A model generated the notes under the pieces. The model had not been told where the DNA came from, made no database searches, and saw only the letters and a list, made by a program, of their open reading frames with translations. Made by a program: the position numbers and the translations under genes. This document shows, piece after piece, positions 53,399 to 61,717 of a DNA stretch of 64,000 nucleotides (position 1 is its first letter; each line of letters starts with the position of its first letter). Source of the stretch: JACVRN01 sp036403815 (GTDB lineage Bacteria; Acidobacteriota; Blastocatellia; Pyrinomonadales; Pyrinomonadaceae); contig DASWQH010000076.1 of assembly GCA_036403815.1 (NCBI GenBank), positions 3,421 through 67,420 of the forward strand, given 5' to 3'.

Positions 53399-54931
53399 TC
53401 AACTATCAGAGCCCCAGGCGGGCGTCAGCGCTTCGGGTAAAGTTGTAATGAATGGGGGTCGTCTGACAGCCTTTAGGCAGGAAGTATTTAGACTGCGGGC
53501 TGACCCTTTGGAAATGAACTCCGCGGTAACATCGCTGATGCAGGCAGAGAAATAGCCGTGCCCTCCGTAGGGTATGGACACCTGGAGGCTGTTCGGGAGG
53601 TGGCGCGCAACCTCCGCCCCGAGCCAGCGGGGGGAGGCGGGATCAACCTCGCCGGAGAGCAGCAAAACGGCAGCGTCTGACTTAACCGCGCTCGTGAAAT
53701 CGCGGGGCACAGCAGCGCGCACCCACTCCCGACACGCGCCCTGATGCACCCTCACACGATAGTCCCCAAGGAAAGTATCCGTGGTTTCTCTCCTAACGTC
53801 CCCCTCGGTAATGAATGGAACGCTCTCCGAACAGGTCACGGAAAAATACATGCCCAGCGAAAGTGACTGATAGATGCCGCGCGCCTGCGGGAGGGCGGCC
53901 AGGATGAAGGGCTTAAAATCACCTTGATAAGCCTGGTGGATGAGCAAGGGGACTAGGCTTGCTGGGTTGCGGTCATAGAGCATCATACGTAGTCGCTCTG
54001 CGAACACGCCGCGCCCCAGCCGGACACGCTCGGACTTCTTATTGTACGGATTAATTATCTCGACGCTCACCGGACTCTTATCCAACTGGTTGAGCACCGA
54101 GCGAAATTCCTCCCGCAGGTTCGGGAAAGCCGTGCGGCAGGCTCTGTCCGCCGCACAGTCGTCGAAGAGGTGATCTATCGCGTACTGGGCTCCCTTCGCA
54201 AATGGCAGCGGCAGTTTAAGGTCTGTCGGCGCGACCCCCGCAAGGATTGCGGAGCGTACGTGTCCCCTATACCGGCGCAAGTAGGCAAGAGCCACGGTCG
54301 TACCGTAGGATCCGCCGTAGAGGTTAATCTTCTCATAACCCAAGGCGCGGCGGACGTCGTCCAGGTCTTCTATTGCGATGCTCGTCGTATACTGTTTAAG
54401 ATCAGCAACCTTCTCCAGCCGCTCACGACAAGCGCGCACCTGCTTAACGGGAAACATATCCTCAAAGTAACCCCGAAGGTCATCATCATCATTGTAGAGG
54501 TTACACGTTAAGGGATTCGACTCTCCGGTTCCTCTCTGATCTACGAAGACTATATCCCGCTCCTCCCTGATCTTAGCCATTGGCCCTTCACCGAGGTAAC
54601 CAGCGATGCTCGCGGCCCCTTGTCCGGGACCGCCCGCGAAAAAGAATACGGGGTCAGGGGCATGTTTCTCGGCGAGTGCAGGCAGAATTACTATATTGAG
54701 TGCGATCTTACGGCCCTGTTCAGAAACCCTGTCTTCGAAAACCTCATACCTGCCACACCACGCCTTTGAAGTAAACTCCGGCAACCGGCATGGACTCAGA
54801 AAGCCACGCGGAGGTGAGTCCACTTGCGCCGTACCCCGCGCCGCTTGTGCCTGAGCGCTTGGCACGTAACCGGCGGAAAGCAGTGAAAGGGTTATAATGA
54901 TCCTGATAACAAGCTTCATAGCTACTCTCAT
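53399..54931 (-). CDS. Secreted S33-family peptidase (tripeptidyl aminopeptidase-like)
   Basis: A 510-residue alpha/beta hydrolase. The signal peptide is IRIIITLSLLSAGYVPSAQA. Then come VFFFAGGPGQGAAS (oxyanion), DIVFVDQRGTGESNPLTC, and the nucleophile Ser208 in YGGSYGTTVALAYL. The acid is in LSGEVDPASP and the His in YGGHGYF, within a TAP-like C-terminal part with paired Cys. An alternative ATG lies four codons in. It is expected to remove N-terminal residues or short peptides from proteins outside the cytoplasm. It is monocistronic; its 3' end lies about 100 bases from the permease remnant. Confidence 0.88.
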   Translation of the reverse strand: MRVAMKLVIRIIITLSLLSAGYVPSAQAQAARGTAQVDSPPRGFLSPCRLPEFTSKAWCGRYEVFEDRVSEQGRKIALNIVILPALAEKHAPDPVFFFAGGPGQGAASIAGYLGEGPMAKIREERDIVFVDQRGTGESNPLTCNLYNDDDDLRGYFEDMFPVKQVRACRERLEKVADLKQYTTSIAIEDLDDVRRALGYEKINLYGGSYGTTVALAYLRRYRGHVRSAILAGVAPTDLKLPLPFAKGAQYAIDHLFDDCAADRACRTAFPNLREEFRSVLNQLDKSPVSVEIINPYNKKSERVRLGRGVFAERLRMMLYDRNPASLVPLLIHQAYQGDFKPFILAALPQARGIYQSLSLGMYFSVTCSESVPFITEGDVRRETTDTFLGDYRVRVHQGACREWVRAAVPRDFTSAVKSDAAVLLLSGEVDPASPRWLGAEVARHLPNSLQVSIPYGGHGYFSACISDVTAEFISKGSARSLNTSCLKAVRRPPFITTLPEALTPAWGSDS

Positions 54932-55023
54932 TGGGCCTCTGCTAAAAATATTGGAGCTAAAGTCGTTAAAGCGGATATTTTATCAGTAACTTTAGCAACT
55001 CCGCATACAAGTTAGACAGGAAT

Positions 55024-55135
55024 CATACAGTGGGACAGGCAAAGTTTGTCGAGAGCCTATTCGGAGTCGCCGCATAGCCAATTTCCAACCAAGCACTTTC
55101 ACGCCTCAAATTATTTTTCGCAACACAGCCGAGCG
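55024..55135 (+). mobile_element. IS6-family right-end remnant
   Basis: The plus strand reads TVGQAKFVESLFGVAA then stop, the IS6 transposase C-terminus, followed by the terminal sequence AAATTATTTTTCGCAACACA. It matches the copy ending at 34932. The rest of the element is absent. The 260 bases to the right, up to 55398, contain no gene I can support. Confidence 0.75.
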
Positions 55136-55398
55136 CAGTCGGTCGCTGAAGAGCGTCTTCAACCGGAAGAATGCTGTCTCGACTCGTCGGGCAGCAACTC
55201 TGCGCGTGAAACTGCCACGCCTGACGGGGACTTCCCGAACTTCGTGCTGGCTGAGAGCTGAGGAAGAAAGGAAAAATCATCTGCGGAGTAGACTTCTGTC
55301 ATAGAAGTTATAATGTCCCGTTCATACAATAAAAGCTTTGATTACCTCTATTGGGCCACCCGAGCGGTACTAACATTAGAATTCCACAACTACTTTTA

Positions 55399-55953
55399 TC
55401 AACTCTTGTTCGGTCTCATTTTGCCGAGGCGGATGAGCCTCAGCATCTCACCAGCCGCGGCAATGATGAGCACGCCGACGATAATATTAAGCGCGTCTGT
55501 TTTCGTCTGTAGAGCGCCCAGCGCGACGAGCAGAGTGGTCGCGCCCGCTGGCGGATGTGAAGCCCGTAGCAGCAGCAAAATCAACACAGTCAATGCGACC
55601 GCGATCACCGCTACCCAGACTCGCACAGGAGTGAGTTGATGGCTTGCCAGTACAGACGGAGCCTGCCACGCGTTAAGTACGGCAACGGCGCAGAAGCCAG
55701 AGCCTAGACCGATCAAATGCCCGACGACTACATTGTAGAATCTGGAAGCGGGCAGTTCCGGGTTCTCCGCTTGCAGGAAAGCGGTCGGGGCGAGACTTGG
55801 GAAAAGCCATACTTGTCCCGCCAGCAGCCCGAGCAAACCGGCAATGAGGATTAAGCCGCCAGCCACGAGTGGGGCCCATATCGCATCCGGAATCCAGGCG
55901 GGCCAATGACCTTCACGCGACAGAGGACTCACCGGCTGCTTCTCTCTTTTCAT
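55399..55953 (-). CDS. HPP-family membrane protein, probable nitrite transporter
   Basis: A 184-residue protein with four or five hydrophobic helices. It has the HPP-family motifs LFPSLAPTAFLQAENPE, a conserved VVVGHLIGLGSGF, and RASHPPAGATTLLVALGAL, which includes the His-Pro-Pro that names the family. HPP proteins of cyanobacteria and chloroplasts have been shown to carry nitrite. The gene begins 13 bases after the stop of the NasA-like molybdoenzyme, so both are probably co-transcribed and serve nitrate/nitrite use. Confidence 0.85.
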   Translation of the reverse strand: MKREKQPVSPLSREGHWPAWIPDAIWAPLVAGGLILIAGLLGLLAGQVWLFPSLAPTAFLQAENPELPASRFYNVVVGHLIGLGSGFCAVAVLNAWQAPSVLASHQLTPVRVWVAVIAVALTVLILLLLRASHPPAGATTLLVALGALQTKTDALNIIVGVLIIAAAGEMLRLIRLGKMRPNKS

Positions 55954-55966
55954 TCACCCCTCCTCT

Positions 55967-58828
55967 TTAGTGTACGACCAGCGCCTGCGGAGCGGCCTGC
56001 TTGATGCGTGTCTGAAGCCAGGAGAGCTGATCGTCGGTTTCACCGCCCAGCTTCAGACAGGCGGCCTCCAATTCCATATCGCGCAGCGCCTGCCCGGCCT
56101 GTAAGAGAATCATCCAGCACAGCTTCGCCTCGTTAACCAGCAGGTAGAGGTCGTGCAGATCGCGCAACAGTCCGAAGCCCCCTGCGCGCGGCCCCTGAAA
56201 AAGTGCGTGACGTACCTGCTCGGCTTCGCCCTCTTTCTTTTCACCGTAGATGCCGGTCAGCCGCACAAGGGCTTCTGTATGTGTCCGCGACCAGGAGGCC
56301 AGCTTCATGCACATCTCATAGATGTCCGGCTCATCTTCGTGATGCTCCGCGATGGTCGTGAAGGCATCGGCGATCTGCTCTTCACTACTGCGAAGCAGTC
56401 CGAGATAGCTAGCGACGTGCATACCTGAATCATCAGAGGTGAGCGTGCCCACCAGCTTGTCTTTGATCCCCTTGAACTCTTTGAGCACCTCTTTGCCAAT
56501 CTCTCCCGCCTTCTCTTTCATGCCACTCGTACCATTCTTACTGATGCGCACGGCGGCGTATTTGAAGTGCGGCTGTTTACTGACCGGGTCCCACTCGGTC
56601 AGGGTCAGCTCGTTGGCGGCGCGTGGACGATCATCCTCACTCTCATCCCAATACCCGTAATGGAAAGGTATGAAGATATGCCCCGGCTCGATGTCGCCTA
56701 TTTGCGCCGGTGCCAACACTTGTCCGCGCCGCGATTCGACCTCGATTATGTCGCCTTCAGCAACGCCATACTTAGCGGCGTCCTCAGCAGAGAGCTGCAC
56801 ATAGACATCCGGCGCGGCGTCGTTCAACTCCTTAGCGCGCCCGGTCTTCGTTCTCGTATGGAAGTGGTAAACGACGCGACCCGTCGTGAGCCACAACGGG
56901 TAATCTGCATCAGGCTCTTCGTGAGGCGGCTCGTAATCTGCGGCATGTAGAAAGGCTTTGCCTTTTGGGTCATTAGCCCGATACTGCTCTGGCGTCCTCA
57001 TCGCACCCGTGCGTAAGTTGTGGCCGAAGTCCTCGCAATAATCAGCGGTGGTGTTAAAGATGCCGTCCGTGTAGAGGTGTTCAGCGCCGTCAGGATGTTG
57101 TTCGTTGCAAGGCCACTGAATGCCGCTGCCCTCGCTTAACTTCGCGTAACTGAGTCCTGTGTAATCACACGGGCGACCACGCGAGCACTCCTTCCATGCC
57201 TCAAAAGCTCCTTCCGCGTCCGTCCACTTGATGAGCGGCTGACCATCTTTATCTCGGAAGTCCATACGGCGCGCGTAGTCCAGAAAAATGTCCAGGTCTG
57301 AGCGTGCCTCGCCAGGCGGCTCGATTGCTTTATGCGAGATATGAACGGTTCGATCAACGTTAGTAAAGCAGCCGGTCTTCTCTGCCCAGATTGCTGCGGG
57401 CAGCACCACATCGGCCAGTTGCGCTGTCTCAGTCATAAAGGCATCCTGCACAATGACGAAGAGTTCCTCCTTTTCCAAGATGCGACGGATACGTGGCAAC
57501 TCCGGCATTGAAACCGCCGGGTTCGTTGCGCTGATCCAGAGCATCCTGATCGAACCCTGCTCACAGTAGCGAAAGATCTGCATGGCGTGTGTTGGCGGTG
57601 CCCAGTGCGGGATAATGCCGGGGTTAACGTTCCAGATGCGGGCTAGTTCGTTAATGTGCTCCGGGTTGTCCCAGTTGCGAAAGCCGGGCAGGTCTCCGTC
57701 AGCTCCACATTCACGAGTGTTCTGAGCAGTTGGTTGCCCGTTCATCTGTAGCACGCCACAACCCGGCTTTCCGATCAGTCCGCGAATCAGATTCAGATTG
57801 TTGACTTGAACGGCGGCCTCGGTCGCCTGCATGGATTGATAGACGCCCTGCAAGGCGGTCGAAACTAAAGTACGGGTCGTGCCGAGAATGTGAGCGGCTT
57901 CTCTCAGCTTCCCTACGGGCACATTTGACACCTGTTCAACCCGCTCAGGCCGCCAGAGCGCGACAGTCTCTTTGAGCACGTCGAAACCGACCGTGTGCGC
58001 TTCGATAAACTCCTTGTCAATTTGTCCGGCTTCGATGATTAAGTTCAGCAGGCCATTGAGCACCGCGACGTTCGTGCCGACGCGCGGCGCGAGATGAACG
58101 TCAGCCTCTTTTGCGGTCGGCGTTGCGCGCGGATCGATGGCGACCAGCTTCGGTGGCCTGGGTCCACGACGCCTGTCCAGGATTCTTGACCAGAGGACGG
58201 TCTGCGTGGCGGCAATGTTATGCCCGACGTGCAGGATGGCTTCGGTCGTATCAAAGTCAGTATAGGAGCCGGGCTGACCGTCCGAGCCGAACGTCTCCTT
58301 CAAGGCTTGCGCGGCGGTCGCCGTACATAGCCGTGTATTACCGTCCATGTGAGGCGTCCCCAAGCCCGCCTTGCCGATGATGCCGAGCGTGTAATACTCC
58401 TCAAGAAAGAACTGGCCCGTAGTGTAGAACCCAATCGCTCCGCTTGTGTGCCGGTTGACGATCTCTTTCGTGCGCTCGACGATTAAACCCATCGCCTCGT
58501 CCCAACTCGCTTCCTGAAGTTGACCGTCGCGACGAATAAGCGGGCGCTGCAAGCGATCCGGGCTGTGGTTGGCCTCCCAGCCGTGCAGCCCTTTCGGACC
58601 GAGCCGCCCGTGGTTGACGCGATCAACGGCGCGACCGCGCACGCCGACGATACGCCCGTTCTTCACACCGATGTCGCAGCCGCAACCATTCGAGCAGAGC
58701 ACACACGCGGACTGCACCCACTTCTCTGGTGTTTCGGTCGTCCGCTCATCCACTCGCTCCGGCCAATCTTTAATGTAAGCGGTTCTCTCACCCCAGACAT
58801 CAGCGATGCTGTTCCGCGTCTCTTTCAT
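55967..58828 (-). CDS. NasA/NapA-like molybdopterin oxidoreductase with extra helical C-terminal domain
   Basis: I choose the ATG at 58828 with GGGGGG upstream; a GTG at 58873 has none. The 953-residue protein has an N-terminal iron-sulfur site CVLCSNGCGC but, where the fourth Cys of CPKG is expected, it reads GRLGPKG, so the cluster is missing a ligand or uses the extra Cys. The molybdenum ligand is the Cys in NTRLCTATAA, as in NapA/NasA nitrate reductases. The molybdopterin domains follow (VAIDPRATPTAKEADVHLAP, QMNGQPTAQNTRECGADGD). The last ~150 residues are a separate helical domain with several His (TTIAEHHEDEPDIYEM), possibly metal-binding. It is a likely assimilatory nitrate reductase or related oxotransferase, paired with the HPP protein. 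Confidence 0.82.
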   Translation of the reverse strand: MKETRNSIADVWGERTAYIKDWPERVDERTTETPEKWVQSACVLCSNGCGCDIGVKNGRIVGVRGRAVDRVNHGRLGPKGLHGWEANHSPDRLQRPLIRRDGQLQEASWDEAMGLIVERTKEIVNRHTSGAIGFYTTGQFFLEEYYTLGIIGKAGLGTPHMDGNTRLCTATAAQALKETFGSDGQPGSYTDFDTTEAILHVGHNIAATQTVLWSRILDRRRGPRPPKLVAIDPRATPTAKEADVHLAPRVGTNVAVLNGLLNLIIEAGQIDKEFIEAHTVGFDVLKETVALWRPERVEQVSNVPVGKLREAAHILGTTRTLVSTALQGVYQSMQATEAAVQVNNLNLIRGLIGKPGCGVLQMNGQPTAQNTRECGADGDLPGFRNWDNPEHINELARIWNVNPGIIPHWAPPTHAMQIFRYCEQGSIRMLWISATNPAVSMPELPRIRRILEKEELFVIVQDAFMTETAQLADVVLPAAIWAEKTGCFTNVDRTVHISHKAIEPPGEARSDLDIFLDYARRMDFRDKDGQPLIKWTDAEGAFEAWKECSRGRPCDYTGLSYAKLSEGSGIQWPCNEQHPDGAEHLYTDGIFNTTADYCEDFGHNLRTGAMRTPEQYRANDPKGKAFLHAADYEPPHEEPDADYPLWLTTGRVVYHFHTRTKTGRAKELNDAAPDVYVQLSAEDAAKYGVAEGDIIEVESRRGQVLAPAQIGDIEPGHIFIPFHYGYWDESEDDRPRAANELTLTEWDPVSKQPHFKYAAVRISKNGTSGMKEKAGEIGKEVLKEFKGIKDKLVGTLTSDDSGMHVASYLGLLRSSEEQIADAFTTIAEHHEDEPDIYEMCMKLASWSRTHTEALVRLTGIYGEKKEGEAEQVRHALFQGPRAGGFGLLRDLHDLYLLVNEAKLCWMILLQAGQALRDMELEAACLKLGGETDDQLSWLQTRIKQAAPQALVVH

Positions 58829-59010
58829 GGTAGATAGACCCCCCTTGAAAAATGTTGGCTTAATATCTGGCACTTATAATGAAGAATGGGAGCGCGGGTC
58901 AAGGATTTCCCAAGCAGCGAAAACGTTTGTTAACCTTTATAGATTTGGAGCGCTCGCTCCTCGGCGTCTCAGTATTTCTATATCTTCCACACGACCCAGA
59001 CGCGCGTGCT

Positions 59011-59572
59011 TCATTCGAGGTGGTGTCGGAGTGTCTCGGCGAGCGGTTGCGGCAAGATAGTGCGCCTGTCCTTCTCGCCCTTGCCGTCACGCACGATGAT
59101 CTGGCGATAGTCGAAGTCCAGGTCTTTGACTCTGAGGCGGACACATTCCATCAGCCGCAGTCCAGCGCCGTAGAGCAGGCTTGTCATGAGATAGTGTGTG
59201 CCGGTCATCTGAGCCAACACCCGTTTGACTTCATCAATAGTGAGGACGACAGGGATGCGCCTGGGGCGTTTTGCGCGCTCGATGCCTGCAACCAGTGGTA
59301 GATCAATCTGGAGTGCCTCACGATAGAGAAAAAGCAGGGCAGAGAGGGCGACGTTCTGCGTCGAGGCGAAGACATTTTCGTCAGTTGCCAGGTGTGATAA
59401 GTACTGTCGAATCTCATCGGCTCTTATCTCTTTAGGATGGCGCTTATGGTGGTAGATGATGAAGCGACGAATGACTTTAAGGTAAGCCTCTTCGGTGCGG
59501 GTGCTAATGCTTGAGACGGATAGAGTGTCGTACCTGGTCGAGTAAGAGAGACTTCTGCTGCTGATCGGGCAT
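59011..59572 (-). pseudogene. Integron-type tyrosine recombinase (IntI/XerC-like), frameshifted and truncated
   Basis: ATG at 59572 reads MPDQQQKSLLLDQVRHSIRL then LKH and a TAG. Shifting the frame at about 59505 restores STRTEEAYLKVIRRFIIYHH, ADEIRQYLSHLATDENVFAS, RIPVVLTIDEVKRVLAQMTG and HYLMTSLLYGAGLRLMECVR with the first catalytic Arg, then RLRVKDLDFDYRQIIVRDGK. The frame ends at LRHHLE, before the His-x2-Arg and Tyr of the active site. It points away from the cassettes, as integron integrases do. The recombinase is inactive. Confidence 0.8.
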
Positions 59573-59685
59573 GATGAGAAACGCTCCTGTAAAATGAAGT
59601 GGTCGGAAGCGATGAGGCGGGCAGATTATGAATCCGGGAGGCGGTAAAAGACAAGGAAATCGGTGATTAGATACCGTCTTGGAAA

Positions 59686-60660
59686 TCAAGCAGTTTTCAT
59701 AAACTCAGGATCAAATGGCTTGCCTGACTTCAGCACTCCGTAAGCAAGATGAACCAGCTTTCTCATCGCCGCTCCGATGATCTGCATCGGGCACTTGCCA
59801 CGCTTTTTGAGTCTCTCGCTCATCACCCTGACGTGCGGGTTGTGTCGCATGACCACGATAGCTGGGAAGTACAAAGCCTTGCGCAGTCGCGGTGCGCCGG
59901 TCTTCGACAGTCGTGCCTTGCGCCTCACACTGCTGCCCGACTCGTGCAGCCGCGGCACGAGTCCCGCGAAGGCGGCCAGTTGGCGCGCACTCTCGTAGAG
60001 TTTCACATCCATGATCTCACCCAACAGTTTAGCTGCTGTGGTGTCGCCGATACCGGGTATGCTCAGCAGGAGGTCGCGCTGCTCTCTGAGGCCGGGGTGA
60101 GCGTCGATGTGGGAGCGGATGAGTTCCTCGGTTCTGGCGATCTCGTCGTCGAGGAAGGCGAGGTGCCCGACCAGCGACTCTGTGACGACCACGGCGTCGG
60201 CAGTCACCTCAAGGCGGTTAGCCTCCATCTGCCGCATCTCTATGAGGGCGTCGAGGCGGCGCACCAGCGCCTGTAACTTACGTATTTCCGCGGGCAGCGG
60301 CTGCCATTGGGGAGGACGCCGCTCCTGGCAGAACTGCGCGATGAGGCTCGCATCGGCCTTATCAGTCTTGGTGCGCGAGAGGCGACTCTGGCCGTAAGCC
60401 TTGATCGCCGCCGGGTTGATGACACTCACGACGTGACCGGCATCCGAAAGATAGGTCGCGACAGCTTCTGAGTAGGTGCCGGTGGCTTCCAGACAGGCGT
60501 GGACCCGCTCAACTTTCTGCTTCTCCAGCCAGGCGGAGAGTTGAAGAAAGCCGGCAGCAGTGTTGGGGAAGACGCGGTGCTTGAACTTGCCGCCCGCGCG
60601 CAAGAGTGCGACGTCGAACTTCAGCTTGGAGATGTCGATGCCGAGAGTGGAAAGAGACAT
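59686..60660 (-). CDS. IS110-family transposase (DEDD recombinase), copy 1
   Basis: A 324-residue intact protein. The N-terminal RuvC-like domain has Asp9 (GIDISKLKFD), Glu58 (CLEATGTY), Asp100 and Asp103 (TKTDKADASLIAQFC), the DEDD set. The C-terminal Transposase_20 domain includes LLSIPGIGDTTAAKLLGEIM, LAAFAGLVPRLHESGSSVRR with the nucleophile Ser candidates, and RKALYFPAIVVMRHNP. It acts with a bridge RNA on donor and target DNA. About three quarters of the residues match copy 2 by eye. It lies in the attI-side region of the broken integron. Confidence 0.95.
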   Translation of the reverse strand: MSLSTLGIDISKLKFDVALLRAGGKFKHRVFPNTAAGFLQLSAWLEKQKVERVHACLEATGTYSEAVATYLSDAGHVVSVINPAAIKAYGQSRLSRTKTDKADASLIAQFCQERRPPQWQPLPAEIRKLQALVRRLDALIEMRQMEANRLEVTADAVVVTESLVGHLAFLDDEIARTEELIRSHIDAHPGLREQRDLLLSIPGIGDTTAAKLLGEIMDVKLYESARQLAAFAGLVPRLHESGSSVRRKARLSKTGAPRLRKALYFPAIVVMRHNPHVRVMSERLKKRGKCPMQIIGAAMRKLVHLAYGVLKSGKPFDPEFMKTA

Positions 60661-60689
60661 TGAAGTGGCTCCTTGTCAGGATATACTTG

Positions 60690-60840
60690 CGGCGGGCCAG
60701 TCTTGTGAATGCAAGCTCATCTCTAGCAGAGAGGCTTAAGATACCGTCCGGCCTGTGGTGTCGCAAAGGTGAGCGCCGGGAGCTGATCTAATCACCAGGC
60801 TCAGTGGCCTCAGACCGCCATCAGCTTCACCGGCGCTCGG
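60690..60840 (-). ncRNA. Candidate bridge RNA of IS110 copy 1
   Basis: This is the non-coding leader upstream of the transposase; its borders are not determined. Stem GCGCCGG (60773-60779) with CCGGCGC (60830-60836) and inner stem AGCTGA with TCAGCT enclose an internal loop. One side of the loop, ATCTAATCACC (60786-60796), is the exact complement of the left target flank and first bases GGTGATTAGAT (59662-59672). The other side, CCGCCA (60815-60820), repeats the right flank CCGCCA (60912-60917). A second segment, AGATACCGTC (60739-60748), repeats the junction and first bases of the element (59669-59678), as a donor guide should. Confidence 0.7.
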
Positions 60841-60910
60841 TCTCAGCCGTCGCTGAGCCGTCTGCACGAGCACAGAATGTGCAACCAGCAGACGTTCGCC
60901 AATATACAAG

Positions 60911-61013
60911 GCCGCCACTAGCGGTAAAAGGCGGCGAAGGCGGTGGTTAGGCCGCTGGCGGTAATTTTCGACAATTGGGGAGTATTGCCGCTCTTGGCGG
61001 TCTAATTGTAGTT
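60911..61013. other. attI-like region of the integron
   Basis: This stretch lies between the IS110 end and the first cassette. It contains GGTTAGGCCGC (60945-60955), close to the empty target of IS110 copy 1, and ends at GTT (61011-61013), where cassette 1 joins as GTT-AGAC. Two further GGCGG clusters and TCTAAT precede the junction. The position, next to the N-terminal end of the integrase pseudogene, fits attI, here split from the integrase by the IS. Confidence 0.55.
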
Positions 61014-61046
61014 AGACCCCTTCGGGTGAAACACACCTAGACATTC

Positions 61047-61075
61047 TTGACGTAGTGACATAATGTAGTTACACT
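61047..61075 (+). promoter_or_regulatory. Cassette promoter with overlapping direct repeat
   Basis: TTGACG (61047-61052), a 17-base spacer and TACACT (61070-61075) form a good sigma-70 type promoter. The predicted transcript start falls at about 61082, so the toxin mRNA is almost leaderless. TAGTGACA (61053-61060) and TAGTTACA (61066-61073) are direct repeats inside it, a possible site for the ribbon-helix-helix antitoxin. Confidence 0.6.
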
Positions 61076-61082
61076 CTCACCT

Positions 61083-61358
61083 ATGGAGTTTGAATGGGAC
61101 GAAGCCAAACGTAAATCCAATCTCCGTAATCATGCCATTGATTTTGTTGGAATCGAACAGGTGTTTGATGGCAAGACGGTCACACTTCTTGACGATCGCT
61201 TTGATTACGGCGAAGAACGCTTTGTCACGTTTGGATTACTCGACGGTCGTGTGGTAGCGATTGCTCATACAGAAACCGATGAGGTAATTCGTATCATCTC
61301 CGTGAGAAAGGCGACGAAAGATGAAGAAAGCAGCTACTTCAAAGAAATCTCGGACTGA
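61083..61358 (+). CDS. brnT: BrnT-family toxin (integron cassette 1)
   Basis: A 91-residue protein starting MEFEWDEAKRKSNLRNHAID, the BrnT signature, followed by VFDGKTVTLLDDRFDYGEER, where the Glu/Arg pair is conserved, and VRIISVRKATKDEE-like ending (IRIISVRKATKDE). BrnT is a ribonuclease toxin with a RelE-like fold. It overlaps the antitoxin gene by 38 bases, toxin first, as is usual for brnTA. It has its own promoter within the cassette. Such pairs stabilise cassettes in arrays. Confidence 0.9.
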   Translation: MEFEWDEAKRKSNLRNHAIDFVGIEQVFDGKTVTLLDDRFDYGEERFVTFGLLDGRVVAIAHTETDEVIRIISVRKATKDEESSYFKEISD

Positions 61359-61599
61359 CTGGAAGCGGGTAGATGCGTTGAAGGACGAAAACATTGATTT
61401 GTCCGATATACCGGAAGTGTCTCCAGAGATGTTTGCGCGGGCGATAGTGCGGCGAGGCTTGAAGCCAGTGTCACGTAAAGCACAGTTGACGTTGCGCGTG
61501 GACAGCGATGTATTGGATTGGTTCAGAAGGCAGGGGCAAGGCTATCAGACGAAGATTAACGCATTGCTCAGGGCATACATGAATGCACACAAGGCATAG
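61321..61599 (+). CDS. brnA: BrnA-family antitoxin (integron cassette 1)
   Basis: A 92-residue protein with a flexible N-terminus (KKSRTDWKRVDALKDENIDL) followed by the BrnA region: DLSDIPEVSPEMFARAIVRR and a ribbon-helix-helix motif KAQLTLRVDSDVLDWFRRQG, YQTKINALLRAYMNA. It neutralises BrnT and should repress the promoter at 61047-61075. The gene ends 17 bases before attC, so the cassette is compact. Confidence 0.9.
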   Translation: MKKAATSKKSRTDWKRVDALKDENIDLSDIPEVSPEMFARAIVRRGLKPVSRKAQLTLRVDSDVLDWFRRQGQGYQTKINALLRAYMNAHKA

Positions 61600-61616
61600 T
61601 TTCTACCTGCGGCGGG

Positions 61617-61717
61617 GTCTAACAACTCATTGAACCCGACCGGAATGAGCTTGGCTTTCATCGTTAACTTGCCGCACGATGTAGTTATCTCCCGGCGGGT
61701 GAATCGCGGCGTTCGGC
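61617..61717 (+). other. attC site of cassette 1
   Basis: R'' is GTCTAAC (61617-61623) and L'' TTGAACCCGACCGG. About 60 bases later come L' CCGGCGGGTGAATCGCG and R' GCGTT-CGGC ending at 61717. R'' is the complement of GTTAGAC, formed when the cassette's own first bases AGAC (61014) join its last GTT, which confirms the cassette limits 61014-61713. Confidence 0.85.

Larger units (their letters stand above)
59671..60910 (-). mobile_element. IS110-family element, copy 1 (1240 bp)
   Basis: Comparison with the copy at 62-63 kb sets the ends: both begin ATACCGT just after AG and finish with ATACAAG. In the transposase orientation both junctions carry the dinucleotide CT, so the empty site would read CGGTGATT-AG-GCCGCCAC on the plus strand. 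There are no terminal inverted repeats, as expected for IS110. About 250 bases of non-coding sequence lie upstream of the transposase and only 15 downstream, which is the IS110-group layout. Confidence 0.85.

Noticed and set aside
55136..55310. Minus-strand frame of 85 codons near the IS6 end
   Set aside because: It overlaps the IS6 terminus and has the composition of non-coding sequence.
60720..60960. Inverted repeats around IS110 copy 1 as classic terminal inverted repeats
   Set aside because: GGTGATTAGAT and ATCTAATCACC are not at both ends: the second copy is about 115 bases inside the element, and the repeated sequence differs in copy 2, which fits target guide pairing rather than terminal repeats.
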